From: Goniomonas avonlea | Taxonomy: Eukaryota > Cryptophyceae > Goniomonadida > Goniomonadaceae | Reading direction: 5' to 3' | DNA: 10,217 nucleotides | Assembly: GCA_003573635.1 (NCBI GenBank) | Contig: QUTJ01031177.1 | Coordinates: 1 to 10,217 of the forward strand | Shown here: positions 9,501-10,217 of the stretch, piece after piece | How the letters are laid out: each line of letters begins with the position of its first letter | Numbering within the stretch: the first letter of the stretch is position 1 | Notes under the pieces: model-generated | Seen by the model: the letters and a program-made list of their open reading frames with translations, nothing else | Told to the model about the DNA's origin: nothing | Databases searched by the model: none | Translations under genes and position numbers: made by a program

Positions 9501-10039
9501 CGACCTTTAATCGTCGCAGAACCAGCCTGATTACGACTCTGCGGCTTTTATTCTGACACAGCAAACAGATCTCTGGCTTGTCCAGCAGGCGCAACGAAAA
9601 GAGCCTCAAAGTTGTCAAGGCTGGGAAAAGTGCGTAGGGTTTGAATCTCATTTCCCTCAGCTTCACACAGCACTCGAGCACCAGCACTGCAGTGATTTTT
9701 GCGAAAAGGCAGTCGTGGCAAGCTAGGCGTACCCCTCTCTCTCTTCACTCACACACATCCTCCCTCTCCCCCGCCCTCTCTCCCCTCTCTCCCTCACTCG
9801 CTGTTCCCCTCACTCGCTCTCACTCAACTTTTAAGGCAAATAAGATTTATTGAAATGGATCAACAACACCGGGTATTGCTCCCTCGCTCTCACTCACCCA
9901 TTGACAGGCGCCATCCTGGAGCTACAAGCAGTCGATGACTATGGCAACCAGGTCACTTTCGGAGGCCATAGCGGAACTCTGAAGTTTTGGTTCGACACCA
10001 CACCTGTGCGCCCATTTTCAGTTTTACTGCATGACTTCG
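456..10039 (+). CDS. Multi-exon gene: Asp-box (BNR/sialidase-like) propeller followed by filamin-type repeats, partial at both ends
   Basis: Fourteen + strand exons join into 741 codons plus one base without a stop: 456-598, 733-837, 1318-1405, 1958-2592, 3029-3254, 4244-4390, 5520-5597, 6500-6687, 7059-7153, 7650-7763, 8639-8756, 9044-9157, 9589-9629, 9908-10039. Every junction is GT donor to CAG acceptor, and phases agree at all thirteen joins. Residues 1-448 resemble a BNR beta-propeller, with Asp-boxes SRDGLSW (73-79) and SQDQGATF (138-145). Residues from about 455 are filamin/ABP280 repeats, with the hallmarks KTGQVATFTIRARDSFGN and DNVDGTY in the best one. The start codon, any signal peptide and the stop codon lie outside the window. 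An adhesion or surface role is inference. The joined model is strong from exon 7 to exon 14 and in exons 1-4; the exon 5-6-7 joins are least certain. It could also be two adjacent genes, but the phase continuity argues against that. Confidence 0.75.
599..732 (+). repeat. Intron 1, made of two tandem copies
   Basis: Copy 1 (599-663) and copy 2 (about 670-732) share TGATATCAATTGATTACACA near their start and GTTCCCTGGCAG at their end. The intron is 134 nt. Each copy ends with the same CAG acceptor. Using the first acceptor (after 663) would read an immediate TAA stop, so only the second preserves the frame. The middle parts are diverged. Confidence 0.8.
733..837 (+). CDS. Exon 2: propeller segment with first Asp-box, residues 48-83
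   Basis: It encodes YVAVWSSNES, then NDFDILVSTSRDGLSWTLP. The second part is the strand-turn-strand hallmark of BNR/sialidase-type propellers: D-x-D-I-L-x-x-x-S-x-D-G-x-x-W. Residues S73, D75, G76 and W79 are the Asp-box positions, in the one-residue-shorter S-x-D-G-x-x-W form. The acceptor is CAG at 730-732 and the donor is GTGTGT at 838. The exon is 105 nt, so it keeps phase 2 on both sides. Codon 83 is split as CG|A (Arg) across the 480-nt intron to exon 3. Confidence 0.8.
838..1317 (+). repeat. Intron 2: AT-rich GATA-type tract and dispersed repeat fragments
   Basis: A run of GATA/TAGA and TATA-like units covers about 895-986. TGACACCT(G/C)AGCTCGT is duplicated at 1071-1086 and 1124-1139. 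The segment at about 1146-1175 (GTACAATTTATTGTCTTTAC, then AATGACCCCCT) is a diverged copy of 6902-6936 in intron 8. No exon is seen. Confidence 0.65.
1318..1405 (+). CDS. Exon 3: propeller segment, residues 83-112
   Basis: It encodes PITQTMRTDSNDDVAP, then SIAVMGDEVIITW. The stretch D-x-x-P-S-I-A-V-x-G-x-x-V-I-x-x-W is the typical inter-Asp-box strand of BNR repeats (usually DxxPSVAVDGxNVxVVW). The acceptor is CAG at 1315-1317 behind a pyrimidine-rich tract. The donor GTAAGC at 1406 is among the most consensus-like in the gene. The exon ends in phase 0 directly after Trp112, matching exon 4. Its mostly hydrophobic beta pattern and correct phasing on both sides make it a confident call despite only 88 nt. 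Confidence 0.8.
1406..1957 (+). other. Intron 3: short internal duplications only
   Basis: GAATACCACTCA occurs at 1559-1570 and 1628-1639. TGAGCCAACA(A/G)ATCTG occurs at 1793-1808 and 1827-1842. The donor is GTAAGC and the acceptor AACAG. No coding stretch is recognised. Confidence 0.6.
1958..2592 (+). CDS. Exon 4: propeller core with canonical Asp-box, residues 113-324
   Basis: This is the longest exon, 635 nt. It opens ALQRSSWTVYHSKDPSTSAG, continues with IMYMISQDQGATFGNP (a canonical S-x-D-x-G-x-T-F Asp-box, residues 138-145) and then VFAGANGPKWFLTFGSNS. Later parts are beta-rich and less conserved, including CPYRFEGDLLLRLERF and FVAGGKCIYLYMGALSADF. The acceptor is CAG at 1955-1957. In-frame reading would stop at TAG 2594-2596, and of the donors before that stop only GTAGGT at 2593 fits exon 5, splitting codon 324 as GT|C (Val). 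An inverted repeat covers this donor. No sialidase catalytic Arg triad could be assigned. The second half might be a separate beta domain. Confidence 0.85.
2586..2647 (+). promoter_or_regulatory. Inverted repeat over the exon 4 donor
   Basis: CTGCCGTGTAGG at 2586-2597 is perfectly complementary to CCTACACGGCAG at 2636-2647, with a 38-nt loop. The stem covers the last seven exon bases and the first five intron bases of the predicted donor at 2593. A diverged direct copy, CTGCCGTGTATG, lies at 2738-2749. An effect on splicing is inference. Confidence 0.6.
2593..3028 (+). other. Intron 4: hairpins and purine-rich tract
   Basis: Besides the donor stem, GCTGCGTTCGTACAG (2688-2702) pairs with CTGTACGAATGCAGC (2725-2739), 14 of 15. 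About 2842-2990 is rich in GAG/GGA purine runs. A frame stays open across this intron into exon 5, but its Arg/Glu-rich composition matches the low-complexity DNA rather than a protein. Confidence 0.55.
3029..3254 (+). CDS. Exon 5: Cys-containing beta-rich segment, residues 324-399
   Basis: It encodes YSLDTGHWEGIRCASGYIPP, then LDLPGLEPGRISLFG, and ends GYTPYTLSATVLTATVTCSE. Protein-like composition, an open frame and phase agreement with exon 4 support it, although I recognise no domain. It may be the last propeller blade or a linker. The acceptor is CAG at 3026-3028. A second CAG six bases on (3032-3034) keeps the same phase and would drop two residues. The donor is taken as GTACCG at 3255 (phase 0). 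GTTTGT at 3264, also phase 0, would add VPE. Two cysteines (GIRCAS and VTCSE) could form a disulfide if the protein is secreted. Confidence 0.6.
3694..3924 (+). repeat. Left arm of the large inverted repeat (intron 5)
   Basis: This 231-nt stretch is the near-exact reverse complement of 5291-5519. By eye about a dozen positions differ, roughly 95% identity. Shared blocks include CAGATTCATCCCGTTCTTCG, GGGGCAGATGACACACTCCT and CACACCTGTTGAGAGCCCAG on this strand. Confidence 0.92.
3933..4024 (+). repeat. Dispersed repeat C, copy in intron 5
   Basis: GGATCCTTGGACTCCAC, then TGACGCC, CTGTAC, ACGAGTTCCATTG and CACTTCACTGACACTGAC recur in the same order at 6926-7017 in intron 8. By eye most positions match, with small indels. 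The origin is unknown. Confidence 0.8.
4244..4390 (+). CDS. Exon 6: propeller-like segment, residues 400-448
   Basis: It encodes VLFSNKAPVWNPDAAVVPYG, then DLLVVGDQNAVHFLDTTTW and MCDTALLVTS. The pattern NPDAAVVPYGDLLVVG resembles a propeller strand pair. The acceptor is CAG at 4241-4243, in phase 0 as exon 5 requires. An alternative TAG acceptor at 4221-4223 would add LYEMPQ but breaks the phase and the all-CAG pattern. The donor is uncertain: phase-0 choices are GTTACG (4382), GTGTTA (4391, used here) and GTTGTG (4397). The 3' end is duplicated just downstream, and the frame stays open to 4555. This is the exon enclosed by the large inverted repeat pair. Confidence 0.55.
4314..4476 (+). repeat. 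Tandem duplication of the exon 6 3' end
   Basis: TGGTTGG(G/T)GACCAGAACG and CTGGATGTGCGATACTGCAT, then TGTT(A/C)GTTACGTCAG, occur twice. The spacing is 87 nt in the first part and 79 nt in the second, because copy 2 lost 8 nt. Copy 1 spans coding sequence and the donor region. Copy 2 (about 4401-4476) is predicted intronic, and its equivalent of the GTGTTA donor reads GAGTGA. Confidence 0.85.
4670..4846. mobile_element. MITE-like family A, copy 1
   Basis: The ends TATGATGGTTCTGGAA (from about 4670) and TTCAGAACCAGCATAAT (to about 4846) are inverted copies of each other. The interior shares CTCGGAAATTCGACTCGCCA and TCAGATTAGCCAATCAAAAG with other copies. No transposase frame is present, so this is a nonautonomous element at most. 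Confidence 0.7.
4857..4930 (+). repeat. G-rich purine tract with a G-quadruplex motif
   Basis: Four G-triplets with short loops occur at 4857-4879 (GGG-A-GGGGGG-A-GGG-TAGCGA-GGG), followed by more GGGGAGGG runs. The G-rich strand is the transcribed RNA's sense strand, so folding in the pre-mRNA is possible. Confidence 0.6.
5291..5519 (-). repeat. Right arm of the large inverted repeat (intron 6)
   Basis: It is the reverse complement of 3694-3924. The homology ends at the CAG that serves as the exon 7 acceptor (5517-5519), and no similarity continues into the exon or into the bases left of 3694. The arms enclose 1366 nt including exon 6. Confidence 0.92.
5520..5597 (+). CDS. Exon 7: linker into the filamin region, residues 449-474
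   Basis: A 78-nt exon, exactly 26 codons and phase 0 on both sides. It encodes SGASAVPTTVMLNFDRPAPE, then LSTHQK. The other two frames contain stops, and this one is open between a TTACAG acceptor (5514-5519) and a GTACGG donor (5598). TVMLNFDRPAPELS reads like the linker or first strand ahead of a filamin repeat. The exon is symmetrical, so skipping it would not shift the frame. Its acceptor coincides with the end of the right arm of the large inverted repeat. Confidence 0.6.
5763..5948. mobile_element. MITE-like family A, copy 2
   Basis: The left end is GGTTCTAGAAACTCGCC and the right end CCAGAACCAGCATAAT, which pair as terminal inverted repeats. The interior matches copy 1 over GATTAC(T)nGGAATTCGC and CAATTGTTTCC. 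A subterminal stem, CGAGTCGAATTTCCGA with TCGGAAATCCAACTCG, is present. Confidence 0.7.
5972..6149. repeat. Snapback element: direct repeats plus perfect 31-bp inverted repeat
   Basis: Positions 6011-6041 and 6119-6149 are perfect reverse complements over 31 bp (core GAATGTTCCTCCGGACATTC). A 30-bp direct repeat, CGTGTTTTCCTCCGCGTT followed by CCTCTGCGGGT, lies at 5972-6001 and 6088-6117 with one mismatch. AAGTCATAAGTCATAGGTCA at 6142-6161 is a short tandem extension. Confidence 0.9.
6253..6417 (+). repeat. Tandem duplication, period about 105 bp
   Basis: GCGTTAAGGTACGCTTCCCC starts at 6253 and again at 6358, each followed by CTGCCTGCCTGC and a CT-rich stretch. It could supply extra polypyrimidine for the exon 8 acceptor. 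Confidence 0.85.
6500..6687 (+). CDS. Exon 8: filamin-like repeat 1, residues 475-537
   Basis: It encodes VRTTKAGNPTTVDVSVLTRL, then SGLEITLTLNGPRAVRGFLL and NGIYRFVYVAPLPGW. The elements KAGNPTTVDV (the usual AG-x-x-x-x-x-x-V start), an ITLTLNGP strand and NGIYRFVYVAPLPGWYEVRV (the usual D-G-x-Y-x-V-x-Y-x-P-x-x-x-G-x-Y-x-V) follow filamin/ABP280 repeat order. The repeat is divergent, lacking the usual D-x-x-GN motif. The acceptor is CCCAG at 6495-6499. The donor GTGAGG at 6688 leaves TG, completed by exon 9 to TGG (Trp537). Confidence is high that it is coding and moderate that it is a filamin fold. Confidence 0.85.
6688..7058 (+). other. Intron 8
   Basis: Apart from dispersed repeat C (6898-7017) no structure is evident. 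The donor is GTGAGG and the acceptor ACCAG. No open frame resembles a domain. Confidence 0.6.
6898..7017 (+). repeat. Dispersed repeat C, copy in intron 8
   Basis: This is the longest copy. The left part (GTACAGTTCATTGTCATTGC, then AATGACCCCCTC) matches 1146-1175, and the right part (from GGATCCTTGGACTCCAC) matches 3948-4024. The left part contains the near-palindrome CATTGTCATTGCAATG. This suggests an element of about 120 bp with partial copies elsewhere. Confidence 0.75.
7059..7153 (+). CDS. Exon 9: end of filamin repeat 1, start of repeat 2, residues 537-569
   Basis: It encodes YEVRVMIAGRDISDSPSVTE, then VIAGSTSVESS. The last two strands of a filamin repeat (G-x-Y-x-V-x-V-x-x-x-G-x-x-I-x-x-S-P) run into the linker before the next. 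The acceptor is CCAG at 7055-7058. The donor GTGCGC at 7154 is the only in-frame site seen that gives the phase 1 needed by exon 10, splitting codon 569 as G|AT (Asp). The reading frame continues past the donor into a CAC/CAT-rich intron stretch, so frame openness alone would misplace the exon end. Confidence 0.85.
7154..7649 (+). other. Intron 9 with long polypyrimidine tract
   Basis: Positions 7161-7222 are CAC/CAT/CCA repeats. Positions 7428-7542 are almost pure C/T (CCTCCC units), which gives G4 potential on the minus strand. Open frames on both strands here (Pro/Ser-rich or Gly/Arg-rich) mirror this composition. Confidence 0.65.
7650..7763 (+). CDS. Exon 10: filamin repeat 2, first half, residues 569-607
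   Basis: It encodes LHLEALVGPNGEAKVKTGQV, then ATFTIRARDSFGNAVIGG. This is the filamin/ABP280 signature: a G-rich opening, K-x-G-Q-x-A-x-F-T-I, then D-x-x-GN-x-x-x-x-GG. The acceptor is TTGCAG at 7644-7649. The donor GTAGGA at 7764 splits Gly607 as G|GT. A 496-nt intron with a long CT-rich tract precedes it. This is the single best domain match in the window. Confidence 0.93.
7854..8007 (+). repeat. Minisatellite, three units of 43-56 bp
   Basis: Units start GATG(T)CAC at 7854, 7909 and 7952. They share GGTGGGGGAGT(A/G)GAGTGTGACC followed by G(G/A)GCAGTG. The middle unit is shortened. Confidence 0.85.
8024..8155. mobile_element. MITE-like family B, copy 1
   Basis: The arms at 8024-8051 and 8128-8155 are inverted repeats of about 28 bp with one or two differences, around the core GCGACAGGTCAAACTGGTT. 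The 76-bp interior begins GCCCAATTTTGTAATC. There is no coding capacity. Confidence 0.8.
8228..8404. mobile_element. MITE-like family A, copy 3
   Basis: TATGGTGGTTCT at the left end pairs with AGAATCACCATA at the right end. The interior has CTCGCCAATTTTTTCTCGG and TTAGTCAATCGAAAATGGCA, as in copies 1 and 2. A run of 16 C (8365-8380) interrupts the right part. Confidence 0.65.
8639..8756 (+). CDS. Exon 11: filamin repeat 2, middle, residues 607-646
   Basis: It encodes DDVTVAVQQVGSTNVLLAPV, then VDNVDGTYTASLSVTTSGT. D-N-V-D-G-T-Y-T-A-S-x-x-V-T-x-S-G-T-Y is the conserved filamin C/D-strand and turn, continuing across the splice into exon 12. The acceptor is CCAG at 8635-8638 and the donor is GTAGGT at 8757. 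Codon 646 is split as AC|G (Thr). Joined to exon 10, GNAVIGG runs directly into DDVTV as in other filamin repeats. Confidence 0.93.
8795..8907. mobile_element. MITE-like family B, copy 2 (degraded left end)
   Basis: It shares GATTTTGTAATC, GAGATCAC(A/G)TTC and CCAGTTTGACCTGT(C/T)GCCCC with copy 1, in the same orientation and order. The right arm is well kept. The left arm (GGGGGGGCGAGGCGACA) is decayed. It lies in intron 11. Confidence 0.65.
9044..9157 (+). CDS. Exon 12: end of filamin repeat 2, start of repeat 3, residues 646-684
   Basis: It encodes YIVSTLLGGLNLPGSPFNFT, then VKPSAPRPSKS and MARLEL. Y-x-V-x-x-x-L-x-G-x-x-L-x-G-S-P-F-x-x-x-V-x-P is the canonical last strands of a filamin repeat. 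APRPSKS-x-A is the usual linker into the next. The acceptor is AACAG at 9039-9043. An in-frame TAG at 9159-9161 limits the exon. The donor GTAGAC at 9158 (phase 2) is chosen. GTTGGA at 9152 is also phase 2 and would lose two residues. Confidence 0.88.
9158..9588 (+). other. Intron 12
   Basis: It mainly holds MITE-like family A copy 4 (9339-9534), with a short CATATGCGTATG palindrome-like stretch near 9167. The end carries two CAGs three bases apart ahead of exon 13. Confidence 0.6.
9339..9534. mobile_element. MITE-like family A, copy 4
   Basis: Terminal inverted repeats are AGGCTGGTTCTG (left) and CAGAACCAGCCT (right). A strong internal hairpin pairs 9440-9454 with 9458-9472 (14 of 15). The interior is more diverged than in the other copies, and only the CTGTCAGATCAGTCAA part is clearly shared. 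Confidence 0.65.
9589..9629 (+). CDS. Exon 13: 41-nt exon in filamin repeat 3, residues 684-698
   Basis: It encodes RNEKSLKVVKAGKS. V-V-K-A-G-K-S-A-I-L-E-L (with exon 14) is the filamin B-strand, equivalent to VKTGQVATFTI in repeat 2. Without it repeat 3 would lack this strand. Phases agree on both sides: GA|G (Glu684) from exon 12 and A|GC (Ser698) into exon 14. The acceptor is CAG at 9586-9588, with a tandem CAG at 9583-9585 that would add one residue in phase. The donor is GTGCGT at 9630. It is easily missed because the frame hits TAG right after the donor. Confidence 0.78.
9630..9907 (+). other. Intron 13 with pyrimidine tract
   Basis: About 9733-9831 is CT-rich, and CTCGCTCTCACTCA recurs at its end and at 9883-9896, close to the exon 14 acceptor. 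The donor is GTGCGT and the acceptor GACAG. Confidence 0.65.
9908..10039 (+). CDS. Exon 14: filamin repeat 3, middle, residues 698-741
   Basis: It encodes AILELQAVDDYGNQVTFGG, then HSGTLKFWFDTTPVRPF and SVLLHDF. A-x-L-E-L-x-A-x-D-D-Y-GN-x-V-x-x-GG parallels ATFTIRARDSFGNAVIGG in repeat 2. The acceptor is GACAG at 9903-9907. The donor GTTAGT at 10040 leaves one base of the next codon. The in-frame reading ends at TAG two codons after the donor, so the repeat must continue in an exon beyond 10040, where a G-T-Y strand is expected. Confidence 0.9.
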
Positions 10040-10064
10040 GTTAGTTTCGGTTAGCGTCGGTTAG
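10035..10064 (+). repeat. Three tandem decamers covering the exon 14 donor
   Basis: CTTCGGTTAG, TTTCGGTTAG and CGTCGGTTAG follow one another. The first contains the predicted donor (G|GTTAGT), so the donor core is repeated three times. Confidence 0.85.
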
Positions 10065-10070
10065 CCAAAG

Positions 10071-10107
10071 TGTCGTACCAGTACGATAATGTCGTACTGG
10101 TATGACA
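10071..10107. repeat. Strong hairpin in intron 14
   Basis: TGTCGTACCAGTACGA (10071-10086) pairs with TCGTACTGGTATGACA (10092-10107) at 15 of 16 positions, around a 5-nt loop. Confidence 0.85.
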
Positions 10108-10217
10108 TTTTCAGTCCGATGGCTCATTTTTCAAATGGGCATAGACAGTGTTGCTTTTGGCGGATTGATCCAGGATTGAAACCAGAGCGAGCCGGTGAGC
10201 CTCCGGTGAGTCAGTCT

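Noticed and set aside
10035-10064. Telomere-like GGTTAG units
   Set aside because: The hexamers are separated by four variable bases and lie on an exon-intron junction; not a telomeric array.
10174-10194. 21-nt candidate exon 15 (CAG acceptor, GTGAGC donor, correct phase)
   Set aside because: Its GLKPERAG sequence does not supply the G-T-Y strand expected next in the filamin repeat, so chance is likely.

Overview
The window looks like eukaryotic genomic DNA from an intron-rich organism with repeat-laden introns, probably a free-living protist. Short coding blocks on the + strand are each bounded by GT donors and CAG acceptors. They are separated by 134-1129 nt introns carrying microsatellites and MITE-like inverted-repeat elements. 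There is no operon-like layout, no ribosome binding site and no bacterial-type gene. The species cannot be named from sequence alone. An intron-rich metamonad such as Kipferlia is one untested guess.

I read one + strand gene running through the window, with both ends outside it. Fourteen exons (456-598, 733-837, 1318-1405, 1958-2592, 3029-3254, 4244-4390, 5520-5597, 6500-6687, 7059-7153, 7650-7763, 8639-8756, 9044-9157, 9589-9629, 9908-10039) join in compatible phase into 741 complete codons with no internal stop. The first half (residues 1 to about 448) resembles a sialidase/BNR (Asp-box) beta-propeller. The second half (from about 455) is a row of filamin/ABP280-type Ig-like repeats: one divergent, one complete and clear, one cut by the window end. 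The likely product is an adhesion- or surface-type protein with a sugar-binding-like propeller on a filamin-repeat stalk. The function is inference, and no catalytic residues could be assigned.

Region by region: 1-455 is noncoding or unresolved, with GT/GA microsatellites. 456-4390 holds the propeller exons. 4391-6499 is repeat-rich intron around the small linker exon 7. 6500-10039 holds the filamin exons. 10040-10217 is the start of the next intron.

The introns hold the least expected structure. A pair of inverted repeats of about 230 bp flanks exon 6, and its right arm ends exactly at the exon 7 splice acceptor. Intron 1 is built from two tandem copies that each end in the same acceptor sequence. 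The exon 4 donor sits inside a perfect 12-bp inverted repeat. The 3' end of exon 6 is tandemly duplicated. Two MITE-like families and a third dispersed repeat occur in several introns each.
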